DNA from: Hyphomicrobiales bacterium
Lineage (GTDB): Bacteria; Pseudomonadota; Alphaproteobacteria; Rhizobiales; Kaistiaceae
DNA length: 12,244 nucleotides
Reading direction: 5' to 3'
NCBI GenBank assembly: GCA_017305815.1
Contig: JAFKJZ010000525.1
Location: 1 to 12,244 of the forward strand
Below, in pieces: positions 6,105 through 12,244 of this stretch (its first letter is position 1; the number at the start of each line of letters is the position of its first letter). The notes beneath the pieces were generated by a model. The model did not search any database. It was given only the letters and a program-made list of their open reading frames with translations, and was not told the origin of the DNA. A program made the position numbers and the translations under genes.

Positions 6105-6842
6105 TCAGATCGACTGCAGCAGGCCGCCATCGACGGCGATCGCCTGGCCGGTGATGTAGCTGGCGCGCTCGGAGGCGAGGAAGGCGGCAAGCGCCGCGAA
6201 TTCCTCCGGCTCGCCGATGCGGCCGGCCGGGATCTTCGAGCCCATGGAGGCGCTGGTGACGCCGACTTCCTTCATCCGGTCGGTATTGGTGTAGCCGGGC
6301 AGCAGCGCGTTCACCGTGATGCCCGCCGCCGCGACGTCGCGGCTGAGCGCGTTAACAAGGCCGAGCAGGCCGGCGCGCAGGCCGTTCGAGACGACGAGGC
6401 CCGGCTGCGGCTCGCGCGCCGCGACCGAGGTGACGGCGAGGATGCGGCCAAAGCCCTTCGCCTTCATCGACGGCAGCGCCTCGCCGACGCTCTCGACGAA
6501 ACTCATCCAGAGATTGTCGAAGCCGGCTTGCCAGGCGGCGTCGGTGATCTGCTCGAAATTGCCGGGCGCCGGCCCGCCGGTATTGGTGACGAGGATGTCG
6601 ACGCCGCGGCCGAGCTTCTCCGCCGCCTGGCGGACCAGGACGCGGCTCGCGCCCGGCTTCGAGACATCGCCGGCGAGGCCGATCACGCCGAGCTCGGCAG
6701 CGGTCTTCTCGACGCGGGCGGCGTCGCGGGCGACGATCACCACCGTCGCGCCCTCGGCCGCGAGCTCCGCGGCGACGGCGCGGCCAAGCCCGCGCGAGCC
6801 GCCGAAGACGAGCGCGGTCTTGTCGTTCAGTTTCAGATCCAT
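6105..6842 (-). CDS. SDR-family oxidoreductase lacking the YxxxK motif
   Basis: A 245-residue short-chain dehydrogenase/reductase fold, cytosolic. The cofactor glycine motif TALVFGGSRGLGRAVA (9-24), D59 in LAGDV, NTGG at 87-90 (variant of NNAG), catalytic-type Ser139 in VTSVAAREPQ, and the C-terminal PGYTNTDRM and ITGQAIAVDGG segments are all present. The usual YxxxK is replaced: the aligned segment reads LVVSNGLR, with Leu149 for Tyr and Asn153 for Lys. I recall a recognised subgroup with this S-N-x-x-R pattern; its substrate is not known to me. The arginines of the SRGLG and VARD segments suggest NADP. Start at 6842 is preceded by GGAACAGGA. It lies 86 bases after the aminotransferase gene on the same strand, likely its operon partner. 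Confidence 0.88.
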   Translation of the reverse strand: MDLKLNDKTALVFGGSRGLGRAVAAELAAEGATVVIVARDAARVEKTAAELGVIGLAGDVSKPGASRVLVRQAAEKLGRGVDILVTNTGGPAPGNFEQITDAAWQAGFDNLWMSFVESVGEALPSMKAKGFGRILAVTSVAAREPQPGLVVSNGLRAGLLGLVNALSRDVAAAGITVNALLPGYTNTDRMKEVGVTSASMGSKIPAGRIGEPEEFAALAAFLASERASYITGQAIAVDGGLLQSI

Positions 6843-6928
6843 GGCCGAGTAGTCCTGTTCCTTGAAAGATGGGCAGGCTCGCAGAAACAGGCCGCCATTG
6901 CCACAGGGGAGCTTGCCGGGAAAACGCC

Positions 6929-8182
6929 CTAGGCGGCGCCTTCGAGCTGCTGGCGGGCCGACAGATAATGCTCGACCGCGCGCGCGAGCCGGCGCACGCC
7001 TTCGGCGATCACCTCGGGCGAGCTGCGGGTGAAATTGATCCGCATGGCGAAGCGGTTCTCGCCGGTGAAGTCGAAGACGCTGCTCGGCACATAGGCGACC
7101 TTCTCCTCGACGGCGAATTTGTAGAGCGCGTCGGTATCGATGGCGCTGTCTTTCGAGCGCATCCAGACGAACATGCCGCCGACCGGCACCTCCCACTCGA
7201 ACCAGTCGGAGAGCCGCAGCGCCGCCTCGCGAAGCAGCGCGTCGCGACGCTCCCGATAGACCGGCACGATGGCGCTCGAATGCTCGTGGTCGAAGTCGCG
7301 CTCCATCAGTTCGAGCGCGATCGCCTGCGTCAGCAGGCTGCCGCTCAGGTCGCTCGCCATCTTGGTCAGCGCCAGGTTCTGGATCATGCCGGCCTCGGCG
7401 ACCACCCAGCCGACGCGCAGGCCCGGCACCAGGCTCTTCGACACCGTGCCGAGATAGATCACCGGGCCGTCATAGGGACCCGGGCTGGTCGAGCGAGCGA
7501 CGGAATGGCTCAGGATACTCGGCCCGGGCGAGCCATCGAGCTGGATCGAGAGATAGGGATCGTCCTCGACCAGCCAGGTGCCCGCCGCGAGCACCTTGTC
7601 GAGCAGGGCGACACGGCGCTCCTGCGATACCAGCACGCCGGTCGGGTTGGAGTAGTTCGGCACCGAATAGACGAACTTCGCCTTTTCGAGCGCGGCATCG
7701 AAGCCCGGATCCTGCAGCGTCCAGTCGAGCGGCAGATAGCTCGGCGCGCGCGGACGCCAGGCGTCGAGGGCGCCGAGATAGGTCGGCGCCTGCGCGACGA
7801 TCAGTTCGCCCGGATCGACCAGCACCTTGCCGATCAGGTCGAGCGCCTGCATCGAGCCGGTGGTCAGAAGCACGTTGGCGGCAGTGAAATTGCCGCCCGT
7901 CTCGGCCGCGACGCGCGCAGCGATCAGCTGCCGGAGCGCCGGCAGACCCTCGACCGGGCCATATTCCATGATGGTCGAGCCGTGGCGGGCGATCGCCGAA
8001 CGCGCCGCCGCCTCGACATCGGCGACCGGATAGAGCTCGGCCGCCGGCAGCCCGCCGGCGAGGCTGACGACATCCGCCCGCCCGCCGAAGGCGAGGAACT
8101 GCTGCGAGATGTCGTTGCTCGAGCGAAGCCACTGCGCCGTCGCGGGCCGGGCCTTGTTGGTCTTGGCGCTCGCCATAGTCAT
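6929..8182 (-). CDS. PLP-dependent class I/II aminotransferase (2-aminoadipate aminotransferase-like)
   Basis: A 417-residue fold-type I aminotransferase, cytosolic. Visible features: VSLAGGLPAAELYP near 39-52 (the substrate-lid segment of the LysN/AAT and MocR-related branch), MEYGPVEGLPALRQLI, the VPNYSNPTG segment with PLP-contacting N179, LVEDDPY with D207/D208 and Y210, the Schiff-base Lys249 in GTVSKSLVPGLRVGW, and the carboxylate-binding arginine in MRINFTRSS. There is no DNA-binding domain, so it is an enzyme, not a MocR regulator. Family members transfer amino groups from 2-aminoadipate, aromatic or branched amino acids to 2-oxoglutarate; the exact substrate cannot be read here. ATGs at 8182 and 8176 are both possible; GAGG sits 4 bases before the first. 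Its divergent Lrp/AsnC neighbour supports amino-acid metabolism. Confidence 0.9.
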   Translation of the reverse strand: MTMASAKTNKARPATAQWLRSSNDISQQFLAFGGRADVVSLAGGLPAAELYPVADVEAAARSAIARHGSTIMEYGPVEGLPALRQLIAARVAAETGGNFTAANVLLTTGSMQALDLIGKVLVDPGELIVAQAPTYLGALDAWRPRAPSYLPLDWTLQDPGFDAALEKAKFVYSVPNYSNPTGVLVSQERRVALLDKVLAAGTWLVEDDPYLSIQLDGSPGPSILSHSVARSTSPGPYDGPVIYLGTVSKSLVPGLRVGWVVAEAGMIQNLALTKMASDLSGSLLTQAIALELMERDFDHEHSSAIVPVYRERRDALLREAALRLSDWFEWEVPVGGMFVWMRSKDSAIDTDALYKFAVEEKVAYVPSSVFDFTGENRFAMRINFTRSSPEVIAEGVRRLARAVEHYLSARQQLEGAA

Positions 8183-8230
8183 GAATCCTCGAATGTCGGA
8201 AATCGAAAGGCGGAGCGCCAGCCCCGGCGG

Positions 8231-8548
8231 CTAGAGCCGGGGATCGGGATCCTCGGTATTGCCGCGGCTTTCCTGAACGATCATCCGGCCGGTCGAGGCG
8301 GCGTAGCGGAACTGGCAGGCCTCGACATAGTCGGGATCCTTGATCCAGGCGTCGACATGCGCCTTGCTCGGGAATTCGAGGATCACCATGCGATCGGTGA
8401 AGGGCGTCCCCTCGGCCGTGAAACCCTCGTCGCCGCGGGTCAGGAAGCGCCCGCCGTGCCGCTTGACGATCGGCGGCGTGCGGTCGGTGTATTTCTTGTA
8501 GGTCGCGGGATCGTGGATCGACATGGTCGCGATCACATAGGCCGTCAT
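8231..8548 (-). CDS. DUF1330 family protein
   Basis: A 105-residue soluble protein of the dimeric alpha/beta-barrel type. It begins MTAYVIATMSIHDPATYKKY and continues with VKRHGGRFLTRGDE, RMVILEFPSKAHVDAWIKDPDY and FRYAASTGRMIVQE, the standard DUF1330 pattern. The biochemical role of the family is not established. Two in-frame ATGs exist: 8554, directly abutting the AGGGAG ribosome site, and 8548, six bases from it; the second is chosen. It is the first gene of a likely three-gene minus-strand unit (48 bases to the aminotransferase, then SDR), divergent from the Lrp/AsnC regulator. Confidence 0.9.
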   Translation of the reverse strand: MTAYVIATMSIHDPATYKKYTDRTPPIVKRHGGRFLTRGDEGFTAEGTPFTDRMVILEFPSKAHVDAWIKDPDYVEACQFRYAASTGRMIVQESRGNTEDPDPRL

Positions 8549-8554
8549 CGTCAT

Positions 8555-8560
8555 CTCCCT
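8555..8560 (-). promoter_or_regulatory. Ribosome site deciding the DUF1330 start
   Basis: AGGGAG on the minus strand touches the ATG at 8554 (no spacer) but stands six bases from the ATG at 8548, so the shorter protein is favoured. Confidence 0.7.
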
Positions 8561-8676
8561 TGTTTGCTAGACATTAGCGCTCGAATGCCGAGTGAATCCG
8601 TGCAATTTTCAACCCTCGACGGGGCATCCCTGCAAGAACTCGCTCTGAAACGTCGCCCTGGGAGTGAAAAACGCCA

Positions 8677-9171
8677 ATGGTCGAACTCGACTCGATCGAC
8701 CGCCGCATCCTGGCCGTGCTGCAGGCGGACGGACGCATCTCCAACCTGGAGGTGGCCGAGCGCGTCGGCCTGTCGCCAACGCCGTGCAGCCGGCGCATCA
8801 AGCGGCTGGAGGATAGCGGCGTGATCCAGGGCTATTCGGCAAGGATAAACCCGCTGGCGCTGGGGCTGTCGATCTGCGTCGTCGTCTCCGTCCGCCTCGC
8901 CAAGCAGACGCCGGACGCCGCCAGCCAGTTCCTGAGCGCGATCGAAGACCGGCCGGAAATCACCGAGTGCCTGCTGGTCACCGGCAGCGTCGATTATCTG
9001 CTGCGGGTCTGGGTCAAGGATATCGAGGCGCTGCGCCAGTTCATCTCGGCCGCGCTGCAAGCGATCCCCTGCGTCGCCGAGACCTCGACCATGGTGATTC
9101 TCGACACGACGAAATCGAATGGCCTGTCGACGGCCGACACCGCCGCGCGCCCCGGCCGCGAGCAGCGCTAG
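8677..9171 (+). CDS. Lrp/AsnC-family transcriptional regulator
   Basis: A 164-residue regulator. The N-terminal winged helix-turn-helix (about 4-60) reads LDSIDRRILAVLQADGRISN, then EVAERVGLSPTPCSRRIKRL and GVIQGYSARINP. The C-terminal RAM/AsnC effector domain (about 68-148) includes VSVRLAKQTPDAASQFLSAI, ECLLVTGSVDYLLRVWVKD and FISAALQAIPCVAETST. The VTGSVDYLLRV segment forms the effector-binding interface in this family, usually sensing an amino acid. The ATG at 8677 has GGGAG about a dozen bases upstream. The 128-base gap to the divergent DUF1330 gene should hold promoters and binding sites for both directions, so it probably regulates itself and the neighbouring aminotransferase unit (inferred from layout). 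Its stop overlaps the stop of the converging hydrolase gene. Confidence 0.93.
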   Translation: MVELDSIDRRILAVLQADGRISNLEVAERVGLSPTPCSRRIKRLEDSGVIQGYSARINPLALGLSICVVVSVRLAKQTPDAASQFLSAIEDRPEITECLLVTGSVDYLLRVWVKDIEALRQFISAALQAIPCVAETSTMVILDTTKSNGLSTADTAARPGREQR

Positions 9172-10139
9172 CTGTCGGAGCCGGGAACGAACGCGTCGAA
9201 AGCGGCCCAGAACAGGCCGCGCATCGGGTCGCGCTCCATCAGGATCTCGTGCCGCGCCCCGGGGATGACGATCTGCGACCCGATCCGCATCTCGCGCGCG
9301 AAGCGCTCGATCGCCAGCGGTGACACGACCTTGTCCTCGCCGGCGGCGATCATCAGCGTCGGAATGCGGATTTCGGCCGCGAAGGCGGGATTGGAGGCCT
9401 CGTTCATCGCCCGGCAGGCGGCATGCAGCCAGGCGATGGTCGGCGCGCCGACAGTCAACTCCGGCCGCGCCTTGGCGATCGCGATCGTTCGGTCGAAGCG
9501 GCGCGGGTCGCTCGTCAGCGGGTTGCCCTTGAAGCCGCGCTCGTCGACCTCGGCGATGCGGGCGCCGGGCGGCAGGGCGTCGCCGAGCCCGAGCAGCGAA
9601 AAGGCGCCGGCGGCGAAATTGATGAAACCGCGCGACGGCGCGAAGCCGCCGAAATCGAGCAGCGGCGACACCAGCACCATGCGGGAGAAGGCCTGCGGCC
9701 GGCGCCTGGCGAGTCGGAGGCAGACGAGCCCGCCGGTCGAATGCGCCAGCACGAAATAGGGCGGCGGACAGTCCGGCAGCATCACCGTTTCGATGAAGGC
9801 CTCGAGATCGCGCTCATATTCGACGAAGTCATCGACATGGCCCTTGCGCGGATTCTGCAGGCGGCGCTCGGAAGCACCCTGCCCGCGCCAGTCGAAGCTC
9901 GCGACCGCGAAGCCGCGCTCCAGCAGTTCGCCGACGACCTCGTAATATTTCTCAATCGCCTCGGCGCGGCCATGGACGATGCAGACGGTGCCCTTGAGGC
10001 GTCCTTCCGGCCGCCAGACGGCCGCGCGCAGCCTGACCCCGTCGGCGGTCATGACCGTCTGTTCGGCAGCGCCTGTCGGGACGGGGTTGTCGGGAAAGGA
10101 TTGCAGACTCATCCGCCGCGCAGTTCCGCATTCGAGCAT
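9168..10139 (-). CDS. Alpha/beta hydrolase, lysophospholipase/monoacylglycerol lipase type
   Basis: A 323-residue serine hydrolase of the PldB/monoglyceride lipase branch (hydrolase_4 type). Numbered from the ATG at 10139: oxyanion region VCIVHGRAEAIEKYYE (HGRAE replaces the more usual HGxxE), ASFDWRGQGASERR with DWRGQG typical of this branch, nucleophile Ser134 in LAHSTGG, Asp269 in AAGEDKVV and His297 in GARHEILME. No signal peptide is visible, so it is probably cytosolic or peripheral. Substrate is likely a lysophospholipid or monoacylglycerol (family inference). The start is uncertain: 10139 (12 bases from GGAGG) or the in-frame ATG at 10112 beginning MSLQSFPDNPVP, where the conserved part begins. 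A short out-of-frame reading frame from 10144 may matter (see findings). Confidence 0.88.
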   Translation of the reverse strand: MLECGTARRMSLQSFPDNPVPTGAAEQTVMTADGVRLRAAVWRPEGRLKGTVCIVHGRAEAIEKYYEVVGELLERGFAVASFDWRGQGASERRLQNPRKGHVDDFVEYERDLEAFIETVMLPDCPPPYFVLAHSTGGLVCLRLARRRPQAFSRMVLVSPLLDFGGFAPSRGFINFAAGAFSLLGLGDALPPGARIAEVDERGFKGNPLTSDPRRFDRTIAIAKARPELTVGAPTIAWLHAACRAMNEASNPAFAAEIRIPTLMIAAGEDKVVSPLAIERFAREMRIGSQIVIPGARHEILMERDPMRGLFWAAFDAFVPGSDS

Positions 10140-10158
10140 GGCATCGTGGGTCCTCCGG

Positions 10159-10187
10159 TCTTAGCCGAGCAACCGGAAGGCGACAAG
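10159..10187 (-). promoter_or_regulatory. Possible promoter for the alpha/beta hydrolase
   Basis: Minus strand CTTGTC (10182-10187), 17-base spacer, CTAAGA (10159-10164). The -35 and spacing fit the rhizobial pattern well, the -10 poorly. The predicted start would fall in or next to the GGAGG site, which argues for caution. Confidence 0.3.
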
Positions 10188-10220
10188 CGACGGCTGCGCA
10201 CCGGTGCGAAGGCCGAAACG

Positions 10221-10252
10221 AAGAAACCGGCGACATCCGGGGATGTCGCCGG
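10221..10252 (-). terminator. Terminator after the PepSY-like gene
   Basis: An 11-bp perfect stem (10227-10237 with 10242-10252, arm CCGGCGACATC) with a 4-base loop. On the minus strand it is followed by TTTCTTCGTTT, a reasonable T-rich tail. It separates the PepSY-like gene from the downstream hydrolase. Confidence 0.68.
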
Positions 10253-10317
10253 CTGACAGGCCGACCTCGCGCGGGGGGCGGATTCGAGATCGACCAGCAG
10301 GTCAGTGCGCCCTGCGC

Positions 10318-10722
10318 TTACCAGCGGCGCCAGTCATTGCCCCAGCCGCCATGCCAGCCGCGATCACCGCGCCAGTCATTCTCGATCACGCGGCGGCGCA
10401 GGATCTCGCCGGACCAGGAATCCACCACCAGCATCACGTCGCGGCCGCGCGGGCCGATGGCGCGGACGATGTAGACGTCGCTGCGGCGGTTGACGATGTC
10501 GATGCGGGCATAACCCTGGCGGGCGAGCACGCGGTAGATCTGGCGGCCGTCGAGCTGGCGGCGGGGAGGCGGCGGGCGGCGATAGTCGCGATCGTCCCGG
10601 TAGCCGCGGTCGTCATTGTATCCGCCGCGGCCGCCCTCGAAGCGATAGTCCTGGGCCTGCGCGGCGATCGGCAGGACCAGCGCGCCGATCAGAGCAGAGG
10701 TGGCAAGAATGGCCTTGATCAT
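10318..10722 (-). CDS. Exported PepSY-like protein with Arg/Asp/Gly-rich linker
   Basis: A 134-residue exported protein. Residues 1-23 form a clear signal peptide (MIKAILATSALIGALVLPI, cleavage after AQA). The mature part opens with a low-complexity, charged Gly/Tyr/Arg/Asp segment and a Pro/Arg run (24-56), then a compact PepSY-like domain (about 59-114): QIYRVLARQGYARIDIVNR, then DVYIVRAIGPRGRDVMLVVD and SGEILRRRVIE. It ends in a Trp/Gly/Arg-rich tail. PepSY modules occur as protease inhibitors or periplasmic regulatory domains, but the function of this rhizobial type is not established. ATG 10722 is chosen for GGAGAAAG upstream and the signal peptide; a longer frame from 10806 adds an Arg/Ser-rich stretch that would bury the signal. 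A terminator follows. Confidence 0.82.
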   Translation of the reverse strand: MIKAILATSALIGALVLPIAAQAQDYRFEGGRGGYNDDRGYRDDRDYRRPPPPRRQLDGRQIYRVLARQGYARIDIVNRRSDVYIVRAIGPRGRDVMLVVDSWSGEILRRRVIENDWRGDRGWHGGWGNDWRRW

Positions 10723-10795
10723 GGGTCTTTCTCCAGCGGATGAGCCGGACGATCTGTGCATCGCCGGTCTTGATGGTGAAGCTATCCGCAGCCGC

Positions 10796-10834
10796 CTGAA
10801 CGCCATTGGAATGGGTCGTTCATGTGGCGTTCAG
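10796..10834. promoter_or_regulatory. Inverted and tandem GTTCA repeats (probable operator)
   Basis: CTGAACGCCA (10796-10805) is the exact inverse of TGGCGTTCAG (10825-10834), 19 bases apart. In addition GTTCA occurs twice in tandem 11 bases apart (10818 and 10829), the spacing of OmpR-type regulator half-sites. It lies between the divergent PepSY-like and Hsp20 genes. Confidence 0.55.
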
Positions 10835-10850
10835 CCGAATTGGACCGGCC

Positions 10851-10879
10851 CTTGAACAGCTTTTGCCCCATCCCCACAT
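10851..10879 (+). promoter_or_regulatory. Heat-shock (sigma-32/RpoH) promoter candidate for hsp20
   Basis: CTTGAAC (10851-10857), 14 bases, then CCCCACAT (10872-10879). The sigma-32 pattern is CTTGAAA-N11-16-CCCCATnT; the match misses one base in each box. Transcription would begin near 10886, directly before the structured leader. Confidence 0.55.
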
Positions 10880-10886
10880 CCAATCA

Positions 10887-10985
10887 GCGGATGCCGATAC
10901 CGGGTCCGCGAGTGAGACACGCGGCCCGGCCGAGATGGCGGAGCCGGCGTGAATTTCGAACCCCGTCGCTCCAAGGAGGACACCC
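10887..10985 (+). promoter_or_regulatory. ROSE-like RNA thermometer before hsp20
   Basis: The leader folds into three consecutive hairpins: 10887-10909 (GCGGA/TCCGC with inner CCG/CGG), 10918-10951 (CACGC/GCGTG, GGC/GCC, GCC/GGC), and the key one at 10965-10981. The last pairs GTC-[G]-CTC with GAG-GAC around loop CAAG, so the whole GGAGG ribosome site (10975-10979) is in the stem, with a bulged G (10968) opposite it. A pyrimidine-GCU strand with a bulged G facing the ribosome site just before an Hsp20 start codon is the hallmark of ROSE elements, first described in Bradyrhizobium. Heating melts this weak helix and allows translation (family knowledge). Confidence 0.68.
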
Positions 10986-11450
10986 ATGCGTACGTTTGAC
11001 CTGAGCCCGCTCTATCGCTCCACCGTCGGCTTCGACCGGCTCTTTTCCCTTCTCGACCAGGCCTCTGGCGTCGACGCCGGCGTGCCGGGCTACCCGCCCT
11101 ACAACATCGAGCGCACCGGCGAGAACGCCTACCGCATCACCATGGCGGTAGCCGGGTTCGGCGACAGCGAACTGTCGATCGAGTCGCGTGAGAACACGCT
11201 GACCGTGAAGGGCGAGAAGAAGCCCGAGGACGGCAAGGAATCGGAAGTGCTCTATCGCGGCATCGCCGGACGCTCGTTCGAGCGCCGCTTCCAGCTCGCC
11301 GACCATGTGGAAGTGAAGGGCGCCAGCCTCGAGAACGGCCTCCTCCACGTCGATCTCGTCCGCGAGATCCCGGAGGCGATGAAGCCGCGCACGATCGCCA
11401 TCACCAGCGGCAAGAAAACCAGCCAGCAGATCGAGGCCAAGGCCGCCTGA
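10986..11450 (+). CDS. Small heat-shock protein, Hsp20/IbpA family
   Basis: A 154-residue cytosolic chaperone that forms oligomers and holds unfolding proteins until DnaK/ClpB rescue them. The N-terminal arm MRTFDLSPLYRSTVGFDRLF is typical of IbpA-type class A proteins of alphaproteobacteria. The alpha-crystallin domain (about 37-135) starts at YPPYNIERTGENAYRITMAV and includes NTLTVKGEKK, RGIAGRSFERRFQLADHVEV and the NGLLHVDLVREIPE motif. The C-terminal I-x-I anchor is IAI within PRTIAITSGKK. The ATG at 10986 follows the AAGGAGG site. A candidate sigma-32 promoter and a ROSE-like thermometer lie upstream, and a strong terminator lies 27 bases downstream, so it is a single-gene heat-shock unit. 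Confidence 0.96.
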   Translation: MRTFDLSPLYRSTVGFDRLFSLLDQASGVDAGVPGYPPYNIERTGENAYRITMAVAGFGDSELSIESRENTLTVKGEKKPEDGKESEVLYRGIAGRSFERRFQLADHVEVKGASLENGLLHVDLVREIPEAMKPRTIAITSGKKTSQQIEAKAA

Positions 11451-11477
11451 ACGGCGACCCGCGCACTCCGTTGAACG

Positions 11478-11509
11478 GGCGCCCCACGCCAGTGGGGCGC
11501 CTTTATTTT
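11478..11509 (+). terminator. Rho-independent terminator of hsp20
   Basis: Perfect 10-bp stem GGCGCCCCAC/GTGGGGCGCC (11478-11487 with 11492-11501), loop GCCA, then TTTATTTT (11502-11509). The last bases of the T-tract overlap the stop codon of the converging threonine aldolase gene. Confidence 0.93.
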
Positions 11510-12244
11510 AGGCATCAACTGCCGAAACTATTTGCACGAAGCGCTCCACATCGGCCTCGTCAGTACGAAAACTGGTCACCAGCCGCACAAAAATGGTGTC
11601 ATTGTCCAAGGGTGCGGCAATCAGTCCTGCCGGCGGCCATTCATAGTAGCTCGCACCGGCCGCGCGCAGCCGCCCGTCCGCAGCCTTTGAAAGCGTAGCG
11701 AAGATCTCGTTGCCCAGCGGCCGCAGCGGGACGGCCGAACCGGCCGCCACGAGACCGTCGGCGAGGCGCTGCGCCATCGCATTGGCGTGCGCCGCCATAT
11801 CCAGCCAATGATCCCCATCGAGATAGGCCGCGAACTGGGCCGAAACGAAGCGGCTCTTCGAGAACAGCTGGCCAGCGCGCTTGCGGTGGAACTCGAAGCC
11901 GCGCGCCTTCCCGGGATCGAAGAACACCACAGCCTCGGCGGCGAAGCAGCCATTCTTGGAACCGCCGAAGGACAGCACATCGACGCCGGAGCGCCAGCTC
12001 GCTTCCGCCGGCGATACGCCGAGCCCCGCCACGGCATTGCCGAATCGGGCGCCGTCCATGTGCAGCGGCAGGCCGGCGCCATGGGCGACGGCGGCGATCT
12101 CAGCGATTTCCGCCGGCGTATAGGCAGTGCCCGCCTCCGTCAGCTGGCTGATCGAGACGGCCGCCGGCTGGCCGTGATGCAGCGCCTCGGCCGGATAGGC
12201 GGCGATGGCGGCGGCGAGATCCGCGGGCAGCAGCTTGCCGCCGG
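11508..12244 (-). CDS. ltaE: Low-specificity L-threonine aldolase, C-terminal part
   Basis: The last 244 codons are in the window; the N-terminal third (about 100 residues) lies beyond the right edge. It is a PLP enzyme of fold type I that cleaves threonine or allo-threonine to glycine and acetaldehyde in the cytosol. Visible are GGKLLPADLAAAI, the SISQLTEAGTAYTPAEI segment (QxTExGT is conserved), PLHMDGARFGNAVA with the Asp that contacts the PLP ring nitrogen, SFGGSKNG with the Schiff-base lysine, KRAGQLFSKSRF and the C-terminal RLVTSFRTDEADVERFV. The frame is open to the edge without a break. The TAA stop (11508-11510) falls inside the T-tract of the converging hsp20 terminator. Bacterial homologues are about 345 residues. 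Confidence 0.93.
   Translation of the reverse strand, partial: GGKLLPADLAAAIAAYPAEALHHGQPAAVSISQLTEAGTAYTPAEIAEIAAVAHGAGLPLHMDGARFGNAVAGLGVSPAEASWRSGVDVLSFGGSKNGCFAAEAVVFFDPGKARGFEFHRKRAGQLFSKSRFVSAQFAAYLDGDHWLDMAAHANAMAQRLADGLVAAGSAVPLRPLGNEIFATLSKAADGRLRAAGASYYEWPPAGLIAAPLDNDTIFVRLVTSFRTDEADVERFVQIVSAVDA

Noticed and set aside
6869..8824. Long plus-strand open frame of 651 codons opposite the aminotransferase
   Set aside because: It is a GC-driven shadow of the aminotransferase, DUF1330 and regulator genes, with no ribosome site and no domain.

Overview
The window is a GC-rich piece of an alphaproteobacterial chromosome, most likely from the Hyphomicrobiales (Rhizobiales). Reasons: CTTGNC-N17-nTATAn promoters, a CpdR-type response regulator, an mmgR/suhB-type small RNA, a ROSE-like thermometer before an Hsp20 gene, and a rhizobial-type intergenic repeat. 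Genes are densely packed with no transposase, integrase, phage gene or CRISPR array, so this looks like ordinary chromosome. I found no new multi-gene system. The most interesting content is regulatory RNA and a few odd genes.

Left part (1-2900): the start of a Gdx/SugE guanidinium exporter gene on the minus strand runs off the left edge. It is preceded by a good promoter and two ACGR-type hairpins that fit a guanidine-II (mini-ykkC) riboswitch with a visible ribosome-site switch. Then come a fused DhaK-DhaL dihydroxyacetone kinase (minus), and on the plus strand a secreted AprI/Inh-type protease inhibitor and a GlsB/YeaQ-type small membrane protein.

Middle left (2878-6104): an intergenic repeat, a tRNA-Val(GAC) with its promoter, cpdR (minus), an N-formylglutamate amidohydrolase with an unclear and possibly non-canonical start (plus), a minus-strand sRNA of the mmgR (alpha-r8/suhB) type, and an inositol-monophosphatase-family histidinol phosphatase whose reading frame is broken. 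From memory, the order cpdR - amidohydrolase - sRNA - phosphatase matches the Sinorhizobium cpdR1 locus.

Middle right (6105-9171): a minus-strand set DUF1330 protein - PLP aminotransferase - SDR protein lacking the catalytic Tyr/Lys, transcribed divergently from an Lrp/AsnC regulator. This looks like a small regulated amino-acid metabolism unit.

Right part (9168-12244): an alpha/beta hydrolase (lysophospholipase/monoacylglycerol lipase type), a secreted PepSY-like protein, an Hsp20 gene with a candidate heat-shock promoter and ROSE-like thermometer, a strong terminator, and the C-terminal part of a low-specificity threonine aldolase running off the right edge.
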